Positions 46,034 to 57,152 of a stretch of DNA of 64,000 bases are shown piece by piece. The notes under the pieces are model-generated. The model had not been told where the DNA came from. It saw only the letters and a list, made by a program, of their open reading frames with translations, and ran no database searches. The stretch spans positions 569,830,140 to 569,894,139 of the forward strand of contig CM040121.1 of NCBI GenBank assembly GCA_022559845.1. The letters are read 5' to 3'. The position numbers and the translations under genes are program-made. Every line of letters begins with the position of its first letter. Position 1 is the first letter of the stretch. This DNA is from Amorphophallus konjac. Lineage: Eukaryota; Streptophyta; Magnoliopsida; Alismatales; Araceae.

Positions 46034-46987
46034 ATGGCGATGAAGTGCAACAAGCACCCCTACGAGCACGGCGTCGGTGTCTGCGCCTCCTGCCTCCGCG
46101 AGCGCCTCCTCGAGCTCGTGGCCGCCCAGTCGGGCCTCCCCCAGCAGCACCACTTCGGCGGCGCGGGCCACCAGCCGCTGCAGCGGCAGCGCTCTTCGTC
46201 GGGGGCCGCAGCGGTGCGGCAGATCCCTCCCCCGCTCGTGTTCCCCCGGTCCGTCTCTCCCTACGTATCCCGCCGGCGATCCGTCGACCTCGACTTCGCC
46301 GGCGACGACGCCGGCTGCAGCAGGCGCCAGCCGCTCCGGTTCTTCAGCACCCCGCAGGTGGTCCCCGGCGTGGGGAGGTGGAAGTCCGCGCGGGGAGGTG
46401 GGTTCCTGGCGTCCCTCTTCGGCGGGGGTCACCACTCCAGATCCGAGGAGGTCGAGCCGGAGTTCGGGGACCCCGGCGAGCCCCACCGCTCGGGATCCAG
46501 CTGGTTCTCGGCTCTCCTATCGGGGAGGAGGAAGAAGAAGCAAGAGCAGAAGAAGAAGAACCTCTCTCGGTTCTTTGAGGAGGCGGCAGCGGTGGAGGAA
46601 GACGGAGAAAGAAGAAAGGCGTGGCGGCGGGACCGCGACTACGGCGTTGGGGAGGACGACTCCCCGTCGGAGAGCGGGTATTCGACGGAGTCCTCCGGCG
46701 GGTGGCGGATACCGGCGCCAACGCCGATGCGGAAGCACGCCTCCTCGGCGCACAAGACGATGTCGGGGTTCGTCGTCTGCCTCAGCCCGCTCGTCCGGGC
46801 GAGCCCCCGGCGGAGACAGGCCGGGGACGGCGCCGTGTCCGCGGGCGTGTCCGGCGAGCGGCGTGGCACCAGGACCTCGAGCCTCCCCCACCTCCAACGC
46901 CACCGGTATGGGTCGAGCGTAGGAGGGCCGCTAGCGCTGGGGCCCAACCCGTCGAGGAAGCTGGCGGACCTGGGTAGGTTCCGGTGA
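46034..46987 (+). CDS. uncharacterised plant protein with N-terminal C/H-C-C motif (OCTOPUS-like)
   Basis: A single open frame encodes 317 residues. The start is the first in-frame ATG; the frame is open further upstream to about 45923 but without an ATG. Residues 5-20 hold Cys-x2-His-Pro ... Cys17-x2-Cys20 followed by LRERL, a pattern seen at the N-terminus of OCTOPUS-type (DUF740) and related plant proteins, probably a small metal-binding or structural module. Other conserved-looking blocks are VSRRRSVDLDF (79-88), a basic run RKKKQEQKKKN (166-176, possible nuclear signal), a Ser-rich GYSTES block (215-220), KTMSGFVVCLSPLVR (241-255) and the tail NPSRKLADLGRFR. There is no signal peptide or membrane segment. 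Codons end almost always in G or C, unlike all surrounding DNA. The function is unknown. Overlapping frames of similar length in this GC-rich stretch lack such motifs. Confidence 0.85.
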   Translation: MAMKCNKHPYEHGVGVCASCLRERLLELVAAQSGLPQQHHFGGAGHQPLQRQRSSSGAAAVRQIPPPLVFPRSVSPYVSRRRSVDLDFAGDDAGCSRRQPLRFFSTPQVVPGVGRWKSARGGGFLASLFGGGHHSRSEEVEPEFGDPGEPHRSGSSWFSALLSGRRKKKQEQKKKNLSRFFEEAAAVEEDGERRKAWRRDRDYGVGEDDSPSESGYSTESSGGWRIPAPTPMRKHASSAHKTMSGFVVCLSPLVRASPRRRQAGDGAVSAGVSGERRGTRTSSLPHLQRHRYGSSVGGPLALGPNPSRKLADLGRFR

Positions 46988-47813
46988 CGGTAGCCGGCGG
47001 TCTTCCGTCGTCTGCTACATAAGCAGGCACTCGGCACCAGTGGCTCGTGCGGCTGCCTATCGGAGAAGGTCACGGTACCCAACTCTTTGTCCTCTCCTCT
47101 AGCCAGTAGGTGTGGCATCTGCCTATTGGCCCGGCACGATGTGTCCTACAGAAGCGGCTAATTTTTGTTTTTTTTGCATTAAAGTTATTGTTATACTAAA
47201 ACTTACAAAATAAATCATTGACAGATCCATCACTATGTAAATTTATATTGTGTAAAAATATCTTCTCGTTAATTAGATGTGAAATGACAAAAATACTTTC
47301 GTGATTAAAGAGAGAGAGAGAGAGGTTGGTTGTGAGGTAGTTGGGGAAGGGGTGATTCCAACAGACATAGGGGGTGCTTCATAGAGGGGGTTCCGGCAAG
47401 GGGAGGGGAGCTGTGTGTGTGTGTGAGAGAGAGAGATATATATATATATATTTAAGTGAGCTATTCTTCTTCCGTCAACAAATCTTAAGGACAATTTTGT
47501 TATTCGAACACGGATGCAGTGTTCGATCTCAAAGTCGGGTAAATCTATTGTGTGTTTGAGAAACAGGTGGATCTCACAATTTCTCTCTCTCGTCGGTTAA
47601 AAAATTCACCGACAGTTCTAAAAACAAATCGACCCTAAAATTATAGCTCCATGAGGTCTATCCCTGTTTGCCACCGTTGACACGCCAAAACCATCATCTC
47701 ACGATGACTTAATAATCTTGAACTGAAGACATGATACTCTAATGAGGGATAAAAACAACCTAGCTGGGTCCCCTGTCAAATTATTTCAATTTGGCCGTGG
47801 GAAGTCAACTTTT

Positions 47814-47856
<43 letters not shown>

Positions 47857-48052
47857 TCCACTTTGTGGGGGCATGAGTTAATTGCCCGGAGATAGAGGGT
47901 CAACTGGGGATTATTATAAAATCACAGCGTGGAGTGGGTGGGCCAGGTAATTGGCTCTACAGTAGGGTCATGATTTGACCGTGGGCTTAGAGGATTATTG
48001 TAAGATCACTACTGTCAAGTCCGTGGACTGCGTTACACTGACCAGTGGGCAT
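46988..48052. other. downstream region with (GA)n tracts
   Basis: GA runs lie at about 47310-47322, 47425-47437 and 47817-47855, with a short TA run at 47437-47452. No gene is seen. Confidence 0.5.
47209..47214 (+). terminator. candidate polyadenylation signal of host gene
   Basis: AATAAA about 220 bp after the stop codon, in AT-rich DNA. Plant signals are loose, so this is only a candidate. Confidence 0.35.
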
Positions 48053-48055
48053 TTA

Positions 48056-48237
48056 GGGGGCTTTGTTAATCGAGCTCGATTAACGTGCTTGACTCCGGAG
48101 GGTCCAGCACGCTAACCGACCTCGGTTAGCGGTTCCTCAGTTAGTGGTTTCCTTGTGAGGGGGAGGTGAGATCCGCAGGCTCTTTTTCTCTCATCAGTTG
48201 CGCGGCTCGGCTGACAACTCCGCAAACAAACTCGCCC
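48056..48237. mobile_element. Tourist-type MITE, 182 bp, with inner palindromes
   Basis: TTA flanks both ends (48053-48055 and 48238-48240). The left end GGGGGCTTTGTTAATCG and right end, reversed, GGGCGAGTTTGTTTGCG are inverted repeats. Inside are a perfect palindrome TTAATCGAGCTCGATTAA (about 48066-48083) and GCTAACCGA/TCGGTTAGC (about 48110-48130). Confidence 0.65.
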
Positions 48238-48366
48238 TTAGGGTGGCTGACTCCGATTAAGAAATGTACTTTTAACGCAAGAACCCTAGTTAGAGTAACA
48301 TTTGAGAATCGCCTCCGATAGATTCAGCTGTGTGCAAGCGTGCACTACTTGGTCATCGACATGGAG

Positions 48367-48831
48367 CAGAGTTTGTTGACCCGTTCTTACTGTCCGTCTC
48401 CGTCTTTCACTGAGACGGTACGGTACGGGTCGATATCGTTACGTATCAAGATAAAAAAATATATCATATATATATGTTATAGTATAATATAACTCAAATG
48501 ATTTCTTAGTGTAGTTGGTTAAGTGATATGTTGTTTAAATAGGTATCCACGGTTTGAATCTCGTCTTTGTTGTCTTTTGAAATGTTTTTTTAAAAATAAC
48601 TATCCAAAAAATCAAATAAAAATGATACTAAAACACATTTTGAACCGAGGACCTCACGTTCAAACGTGAGATCTCTCAACCAACCAACCTACAAAATATA
48701 TTTAATATAAAAAATTTAAAGTGATATATAAACGTCCAGGTTGCGTCCCACAAACCGATCGCCCCACTCTGTGACTAGGACGGTCTGGGACAGGCAGTTC
48801 AAGCCGTTCTGTCCCGATTTGACAAACCCTG
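48367..48831. mobile_element. hAT-type MITE with tRNA-like inserts, copy 2
   Basis: The right end, reversed, reads CAGGGTTTGTCAAATCGGGA and matches the left end of copy 1 at 33799. The left end CAGAGTTTGTTGACCCG is a diverged partner. Inside are two tRNA-like segments: GTTGGTTAAG ... GGTTTGAATCTC (48512-48565) and, reversed, GGTTGGTTGAGAG ... CGTTTGAACGTGAGGTCC (48650-48692). The target duplication is not clear. Confidence 0.6.
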
Positions 48832-48839
48832 AGATGAGG

Positions 48840-51800
48840 CAGAGTAATATTTAGTGTACACTCCGATTTAATTACATATTTGGGATGTGTATTAATTAAT
48901 TTATTTTTTATTTTTTTAGTGAAACAGAGTCCAAGTCATCCTAACTTATGGTGTAAGTCACGTCTCCATCCGATGACTTAAAAAAATTAAAATTAAAAAG
49001 ATCGATTCAAGATAAATTGAGTCTAATACTCTTTATTGAATCTAATGTTTTTTTAATTTTTTTGATCATCTAATAAGGATGTGCTTTGTATTACAAGTTA
49101 GAGTGACTTAAATTTTAAGACATAAAAAATTTTAAAGAAAAATAAATTTACTTACTACAGATCCTTGGTAAAAAATAATTTGAGTGTACACTGAGCATTA
49201 CTAAGTAGAAAGTACCCTCCACGGTTCACACTCTCCTTCTCACTCAGAACTATGTTTCCAATTAACCCCTCAACCAACGCTGAAAATGACTAAACTACTG
49301 AAATAGGTCGGAGTTTCTCTTAATCGAAGTGGAAGCCGTACTACTTAGAGAACCGAGGGTATTTGGGTCATTGGCCAGCATAGGGTATTATGATTAGAAT
49401 CATTAGATAGATTATCCCGTGTCAACATTAACCAACAACATTTAACTTATTGAATACATCTGCAAATTTTACCTCCACATATTATTAACCACTACAGGAA
49501 GGCACGCACGTGCGTCACATTTTTTTAATCCCAACCTTGTTTGTTACCCTTACTTTGGGTAGGTTCAAAATATTATTTTAGTCGTTCTAAAAAATTATTA
49601 TGAGCAATATTACCATGTAATCTTTTTTGCCTCACTTTTCCCCCACACTTTCTGCCCATTGTTCGATCTGAAAAACAGACAGACGATGGGAAAAGATGAC
49701 TCCATCGTCCGATCTCATAATTGGATACGGCCAGGTTAATAATAAGAAAATGTGAGGAAAACAAAGGTGACACCATAACATTAATGATTCATTGTTGATC
49801 AAACATTTTTTTGTAGAGGGAGGAACGCATTTTTGTATATGAGATCCGAGTGAAGAAGTTGTTTCATGCGTTGTAAAATGACGTAAAACGTTAAAATATT
49901 ACGTTCAGTATTCCCTTGATATTTAGTATGCTGTAAGGTATGAATTTTTGCTTCTAAGCCTTTTTTTTTTCTCTGAAGCGGGGTGATCTCGTGTCGAAGT
50001 CTGAGTCGTCTGATCTGGCCGAACATTGATTGTAGTCACACTTGATTAGAACTCTGTAACGTGAGAAAAGGATCAGAGGACCCAGGATAATAACTCGAGA
50101 AAAAATCATCCGATGTTTAAATCAGCGAGATAGTAGAACTCTGTGCGGAGAGAAGAAGAAGGAGGCAGGGGATGGGCACGAGATCGCTCTCCACCAATAT
50201 GAATGGCTGAGAGTGCTCAGAATGGCTTACCTTTTCAGAGGATTTCCATTAGTTTATATAGTACTTCATTCTCTTTTGGGGGCAGCAGAAGAGGGAGTGT
50301 TTAGGGGGCGTTACCCTTTAAATGCGGACTCTCCCCCGTTCGAGGGTGCTTACCATTCTTTCCTCTTAATCCCCGAGCTTCCCTTGGTCGGTTATCCTCG
50401 GTCGCTCCTCGGGCTTTCTCCGAGCAACCGTTATTTAGACCTCTGAGCCAGGAAGCAACATGTGCTATATCGGCCCGGGCGAGTTGAGCTTCTGTTGAGT
50501 GGGCCCAATAAGGGGGCTCTCACCCGTTGGACTATGCAGATCTTGATGAGCCGTGCTAGGCCGCGTATCTTTTGGTCCGTAAATCTACCCCTATCCATTC
50601 ACAATTTCAATTCTCAATCTATGATTACTGAAATTAAAATTTAATAATTTAAACGCCAAGAAATTATAATATTATGTACCATACACCATACAGCACCTTC
50701 AGCAAAGCATGGCAATAGCGAGGATACTCGTACAGACATATAACCCGACAACAGCATATATGCAATTTAATTGATAACAATCACTAACATCCGTGAAAAA
50801 GAAGGAAGCCTATCTCAAAGCAATCTCAGACAGGAAGTGATGGGGGAACATATAAGCGCGCAGTACGAGTTGAAGAAACCACCCCAACCCCATCTGATTT
50901 CTTCCGTTTGGATGGGACTCCCCCCTTTGTGCTCTCCCTCTTGGACTCCCATGTGTGAAACTGCACAGGTGGACTCGCCGGCGACGCGTTGTGTCCACTA
51001 GCATTGAGCAGCCTTCGATGGCATTGGCCAGGGAAAGCGATGGGTTTGGCTCCCCCATCACCCCCCGCCCCCCCTTCCTCACCCACCATTTGAAGAGGCA
51101 TCCATTTGGTTGGCCGGTTGGGTGGGAGGGGTGAATGGCAGCTTTGTCGACGGGTTTTTCGACTGTGGCTGCTACAGTCCTCCTCTTTAATATCTTAGTC
51201 CCCTGTCACGATGCAATTGATGATCTGAGTTAGTGGCAACGAGTCGGATCGCGTCCGAGTTCAAGTCAAATCATGGAGTGAAGTTTGATGAGAATTCATC
51301 GGATATGATGGGATAAACTTGCGAGTTATTTGACTCACATTTAATTTTTGAAACATGGGAACATAAGATATGCTAATTTTGAAAAAGAAAGAGATGCAAC
51401 TAAGTTTGATGTTGTTCAATTTGAACACAAGTAGCTCACATTTCGTGCAGTAACAACAGGTACCATTGTGTTGAGTTTCTTGTCATAAAAAAGAAAAAAA
51501 GAATATAAGATACAAGTCATTAGACTCGGTTGAGATATGCTATGATCAAATTTTTGTCACCCATACTTGATCCATCGAAAAACTCGTGTACAAATGTTTA
51601 AAACCGGTTTTACTCTTTTTTCGACTTCTTGACCTAAATTCTCCTCGACGGTCAAATCCGATGATCCTTTGGACGACGGTTGTAAGTCTTCATCCCCTAC
51701 AAAACTTCGAAATACAAAACTCATTCAGTTTTCTTTTTTTTTGTGACGTAAAATTTAGCACAGTGATACTTGAATTTAGACAGAGTGTGAGAGACCTAAA

Positions 51801-52018
51801 TTTAAATCTAATGGCGTTCGGCTCTAGTCACGCCAATATTACACATGACTTACACATGTGCTAATCAATGTTGTTTAGTGCACATCTAATGGAAGGTTTT
51901 CTTTTCCTTTTAATGTTGGGTAATGAGAAAGGCAATCTGGATATTAACATTCTGATCTCCACAGTGGGAATGGCATCATAAGTTCATACCCCATTATTTT
52001 GTGAAGTTTATAGGAAGG
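48840..52018. other. unassigned intergenic DNA
   Basis: No gene is recognised. The part at 50170-50600 is GC-richer with GGGGGCGTTACCC and CGGTCGCTCCTCGGGC-type text and could be an old LTR or MULE remnant. The frames at 50810-51101 on the minus strand lie in a GC-rich patch and show no known motif. Confidence 0.4.
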
Positions 52019-52023
52019 ACGCG

Positions 52024-52808
52024 TGATGGGTTTGAATACACCGACTTATGTGTACGAACAAATCTAGACTAACCGAATAACGCAGTGAAAAATTCAATCG
52101 AAACACAACCACATGAAACACCAAGATTTACGTGGAAAACTCCTCCAATGCGAAGGGGAAAAATCACGGACAAGGCAGAGGAAAAACTTCACTATGAATA
52201 TAGAAAGTACAGATGTTTTACTCAAAGTCTCTTGCCAAGACTTGAGTTAGAACTACAAGAGAATAACTGGGATTCAAACAGAACTGAACTCTCCTACTCG
52301 ATCACAACATAATATACTACAAACCTGATCTTCCCTGTAGTGAGAAACATGTTCAGCTGATGAAGATCTTCCCTTCTCTTCTTCTTCTTCTTCTGCAACA
52401 CCTTCTTCCCGGAGCTACAGTAATCCCTCTCTTCCTCTCTTGATGACCTCCTTGAAATCACCTTAGATCTTAGGTTTTAGACCCTGATAAGATGTTTTAT
52501 ACATCTATGGTGGTCAAGGAACAACCCAGGGACCAGATCCACCAAACCTGTCAAATCCCATGATTTTTGGGATTAAATAAACCAAGTAAAAGATTTATTT
52601 TTGAACATGGAATAAAAGGTCAAACATGGCTGCCTCGGGACTGCCGGTCGATCGGACCTACAATGACGGTCAACCGGAAATTCTCAGACATCCGGATCTT
52701 TACTCCCTGGCAAAACTGGTCGACCGGAAGTCGTCCGGCCGGCGGTCGACCGGTTCCGGTCGACCAGAAATCTCGGTCGGTCGACCGGTGGGCTGAAAAT
52801 GCCCAACA
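52024..52808 (-). repeat. 3' LTR of copia element (785 bp)
   Basis: It aligns over its whole length with 57153-57926, with small indels such as TTC-repeat length near 52380 and a CCGG insertion near 52738. The palindrome cluster is at 52645-52795, with some units decayed (GGTCGATCGG, GGTCAACCGG). Confidence 0.92.
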
Positions 52809-52820
52809 ACCTCCCCCTTC
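52809..52820 (-). other. polypurine tract of copia element
   Basis: The minus strand reads GAAGGGGGAGGT directly before the TGTTGGG start of the 3' LTR. Confidence 0.85.
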
Positions 52821-52850
52821 AGCCCATAAGGGAGGCTTCCCCGTGACTTC

Positions 52851-55800
52851 TCAGTGTGTAATCATGCCGACCAGTCGTCGGCAAATCTCTTGCCTTTCTT
52901 TTGACAAAGTCTTCGTCAACATGTTTGCCCCATTGTCATCTGTGTGAACTTTCTGAAGCTTCAGTTGCTTCTCTTTAGGCCTGTCAACGGATACGGATAT
53001 TATCCGGATCCACTTCGATTCATATTCATTTTTTCGGATACGGATAATATCCGAATTCGAGTCAGAGCGGATACGGATATTATAATATTCGCTTCGAAAA
53101 ATATCCGTTCGGAATATTATATATCATATAATACATATTTTTAAATGATGTATTATAAAATAAATGATATTATAGAGAAATTTAGATATTTTATAGTTAT
53201 ATTTTAATTTAAAATTTATTTTATATATTTTTGTTTCTCTTCAAACACATTTCTAATCCAGTGGTATCTGACGTCTATGTGCTTTGACTTGGAATGAAGA
53301 GTTGGGTTCTTGCACAAGTGGATGTCACTTTGGCTGTCACAGTACACCACATAACTTTCTTGTTTCAGTCCCAATTCATGTATGAATTCTTTCATCCACA
53401 GCATCTCTTTGCAAACCTCTGTAGCAGCAATATATTCCGCCTCTGTGGTGGAGAGAGCAATACACCTTTGCAACCTGGATTGCTATGACACAGCTCCCCC
53501 TGCAAAAGTAAGAACAAAACCTGATGTGGACTTCCTTGTATCAATATCCCTTGCCATGTCTGCATCTGTGTAACTTGTCAGAACAGGTGGTCCACCCCCC
53601 AAAACTTAAATAAATTTTGGAGCTACCCCTGAGATATCTAAGGATCCACTTCACTGCTGCCCAATGCTCCTTTCCTAGATTTGCAAGAAATCTACTAGCA
53701 ACACCCACTGCATACGCTATATCCGGCCTCGTACATACCATTACATACATCAGACTTCCGACTGCTGAAGCATAAGGGACTTTCTGCATTTTCTCCTTCT
53801 CCTCTTCATTTGTTGGACTCTGCTCTGAGCACAACTTAAAATGACTTGCAAAAGGAGAACCAACTGGCTTTGCATTACTCATACTAAATCTGTCTAATAC
53901 CTTCTCAATATATTTCTCCTGTGACAATCATATTTTCTTGGCTTTTCTGTCACGAGAAATCTGCATGCCTAGTATTTACTTTGCTGGCCCAATGTCCTTC
54001 ATTGCAAAGGACTTGTTAAGTTCCTTCTTCAGCCTGTCAATCATAGACATATCTTTCCCAAGGATAAGCATGTCATCAACATATAATAAGAGAATAATGA
54101 AATTCTCACCAAACCATTTGATGTATACACAATGATCTGAAGCCGTTCTTTTGTATTCATTTTCAACCATAAATGAATCAAACTTCTTATACCACTGCCT
54201 TGGAGCTTGCTTCAGTCCATACAAGCTCTTTCTCAATCTGCAGACAAGATTCTCTTTACCTATGACTTTGAATCCTTCTGGTTGCTCCATATACATTTCC
54301 TCTTCTAAGTTACCATGGAGGAAAGCTGTCTTCACATCTAGCTGCTCAACCTACAAGTCCAGGCTAACAGCAAAACCTAGAGCAACACGAATAGAAGATA
54401 TTTTTACAATAGGAGAAATTTCTTCAAAGTCAATACCTTGCTCTTGACCAAAGCCTTTTATAACCAATCTGGCATTGTATTTTAGTTGAGAACATTGCTC
54501 CTGAGTCTTCAATTTAAAAACTCATTTGTTCTTCAATGCCTTTCTTCCTTTTGGTAGTTGCACCAAATCATAGGTGTGATTCTTCTGTAGAGCATCAATC
54601 TCTTCCTGCATAGCTTCTAACCACTCATTCTTCTGCTCACTTTGCATTGCTTCTTGGTAACACTCTGGTTCACCTGCATTAGTAAGTATTACATACTCAT
54701 CTGTAGGATACATTTTGGAATGCTGATGTTCTCTGGAAGATCTTCTCAACTGAGGTTCTATAGGAGGTTGCTCCTCATCTGCTTCCTGCTCTGCATGTTC
54801 TGCAGGTAAGTCAGCATCTACCTTTGCATCATCTTCCTGCCGATCTCCCCCATCATCTGACATACTGGAGGAGGGACTGGATCACAATCTGCTAAGCCTT
54901 CTTCAGAAGCCTTGGCTGGTACCTTTTTCTTGAAATCTTCAAAGGTTTGATCTTCAAAGAAAATCACATCTCTGCTTCTGAATACTTTCTACTTTACTGG
55001 ATCCCAAAGCCTGTAACCAAATTCATCACGTGAGTACCCAAGAAAAATACATTCTTTTATCTTACCATCCAACTTGGACCTTTCAATGTCTGGGACATGT
55101 GCAAATGCACAGCAGCCAAACACTCTCAAGTGCTTGTAGAAGACATCTTTTCCTGACCATACGTGTTCAGCGACATCACCATCTAGAGCTGTACAGGGTG
55201 ACAAGTTGATCACATCAACTGCAGTCCTCAATGCCTCATCCCAAAATCTTTTGGGTAGCTTAGTTTGTGAAAGCATACATCTGATCTTTTCCATGATGGT
55301 GCGGGTCATCCTCTCTGCAATTACATTGTGCTGAGGTGTACTAGGAACCGTCATCTCATGCTAAATGCCCTGTGACCTACAATAAGCATTAAACGACCCT
55401 GTATACTCACCACCATTATCTGACCTTATGCATTTCAGCTGTCTCTCTGTCTCCCTTTCAACCCTGGCATGAAACTCTTTGAAAATATCAATAACTTGAT
55501 CTTTAGTCTTCAAAGCATAAGTCCAAACTTTCCTTGAAAAATCATCTATAAAGGTGACAAAATAAAGTGCACCACTGATACTTGGAACATTAACTGATCC
55601 ACCAGGAGTTTTTGTTTTTAAAGGGCCACATACATCTGTATAGACACGATCCAAGGCATGCATCTTTCTAGACAATGCAGGACTAGTAAAGGAAACTCTA
55701 TGTTATTTTTCAGCTAAACAATCAATACATGAGTTCAGATGTGTACCTCTGAAGTCTGGTAAGACTTCTTTCTTGGAAAGAACATGTAATCCTTTCTCGC

Positions 55801-57107
55801 TCATGTGTCCCAGTCTCCTATGCCACAACTCTATACTGGAATCTTTCTCAGTAGCATTCAACTGATCACCACAAGCTTGAGCCTGCAACATGTATAAGGT
55901 GTGACATTTCTTTCCGGTAGCAACAACAAGAGAACCCTTGCTAAGCTTCCATCTACCCTTATGAAATCTGCTATCATAATCTTCATCATCTAGCTTTCCA
56001 ACTGAAATTAAATTCAGCCTCAAATCAACCACATGCCTCACATCCTTAAGTACCATCTTGCAACTAAGATTGGTCTTTATATGAATGTCGCCCATGTCAA
56101 TGATGTCTGCTGTCCCATGGTTGCCCATCTTGACGACACCAAAATTTTCAGCCTTGTAGGTGGCAAAAAACTCCTTCCGTTGTGTAGCATGGTAAGAAGC
56201 ACATGTATCAATTACCCACTCGAGATCCTGACATACGCAAGAAAAAATATCATCAGAAGTTGACAAAATCAGATAATCATCACCTTGTGATGTAGCTGTG
56301 ACATTCTCTTTTGACTCTGCATTCTCTACTTCTTCTCCTCTTTTCTTGTTCTTCTTCGGTTGCCTGCACTGATTCTTGAAATGCCATTTTTCTCCACAGT
56401 TGTAGCAAGTAACGTCCTTTCTTGGCCTTGACTTACTTCTACTCTTCTGTGAATTTTCTCTCCCTCTGGACTTTGACCTTCCCCTGTTCTCTGAGATAAG
56501 TGTCTGTGAATCACTGTGAGAAATTCCTGAATTCTTTCTTCTCAACTCTTCATTCAAAAAATTACTTGTTACTTGACTCATGGAGATAACTCCATCTGGT
56601 GCAGAATTGCTGAGAGAGACCACCAGTGTCTCCCAGCTTTCTGGCAACGAACTGAGAAGTAACAATGCCTGCAACTCATCATCAAGAGACATCTTCATAG
56701 AGGATAACTAGTTAGTGATACTCTGCATTTCATTCAAATACTCAGCAATAGAAGTGCCCTCTTTAAACTTCAAATTGACAAGTTTTCTAATCAGGAAAGC
56801 CTTATTTCCAGTTATTTTTCTTTCATAAAGACCCTCCAATTTTTTCCATAGAGAGTGTGTAGAACTCTCAGTGGAGACATGATGAAAAACACTATCATCA
56901 AGCCATTGTCGAATAAACCCGACAGTTTTTCGATCTAACATTTTTTCAGTCATCGGGTGACGTTGTTGCGGGCTTTCCACTCTCTCCTTTCAATGGACCA
57001 TACAGATCATTGCAATACAATAGATCCTCCATTCTTGGTTTCCATATCATCCAGTTGTTTCCGTTTAAACTAATCATGTGGGATGAGTTACCGGCCTCCA
57101 TGTTCAT
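52851..57107 (-). pseudogene. copia gag-pol polyprotein, multiply broken
   Basis: On the minus strand the frame starts at about 57107 and ends at 52851-52853. Gag (57107-56300) has the UBN2-type body (FIRQWLDDSVFHHVS, LWKKLEGLYERK) and knuckle CYNCGEKWHFKNQC near 56400. The protease centre near 56205 reads Asp-Thr-Cys instead of Asp-Ser/Thr-Gly. Integrase: LWHRRLGHMS pre-domain (55830), Asp near 55635, SDNGGE (55416) and PQHN..AER (55335). Reverse transcriptase has LLYVDDMLI near 54080 and RNase H lies at 53610-53216. Lesions: a stop plus 1-nt insertion near 56940; stops near 56705, 55700, 55358, 54986, 54519, 54346, 53973, 53928 and 53484; frameshifts near 54870-54980 and 53605; and the 52976-53232 insertion. 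Confidence 0.93.
52976..53232. mobile_element. 257-bp hAT-type MITE inside copia RNase H
   Basis: The copia coding text stops at 53233 and resumes at 52975. The junctions repeat GCTTCTCTT (52967-52975) and GTTTCTCTT (53233-53241), matching the 8-bp target duplication of hAT elements with one mismatch at most. The insert starts TAGGCCTGTCAACGG, holds CGGATACGGATATTATCCG-type inverted words and ends in a long AT-rich tail. It encodes nothing. Confidence 0.75.
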
Positions 57108-57138
57108 ACACAAATAATCAAAACTGATCTAACAACAA

Positions 57139-57150
57139 GCTCTGATACCA
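57139..57150 (-). other. primer binding site of copia element
   Basis: The minus strand reads TGGTATCAGAGC two bases after the LTR end, the tRNA-Met type site also used by the chromovirus at 2468. Confidence 0.9.
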
Positions 57151-57152
57151 GT

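Noticed and set aside
45913..46922. Other long frames overlapping the host gene (45913, 46077, 45800 and 46344-47118 on either strand)
   Set aside because: Typical shadow frames in GC-rich coding DNA; only the 46034 frame has conserved-looking motifs and a plausible start and stop.
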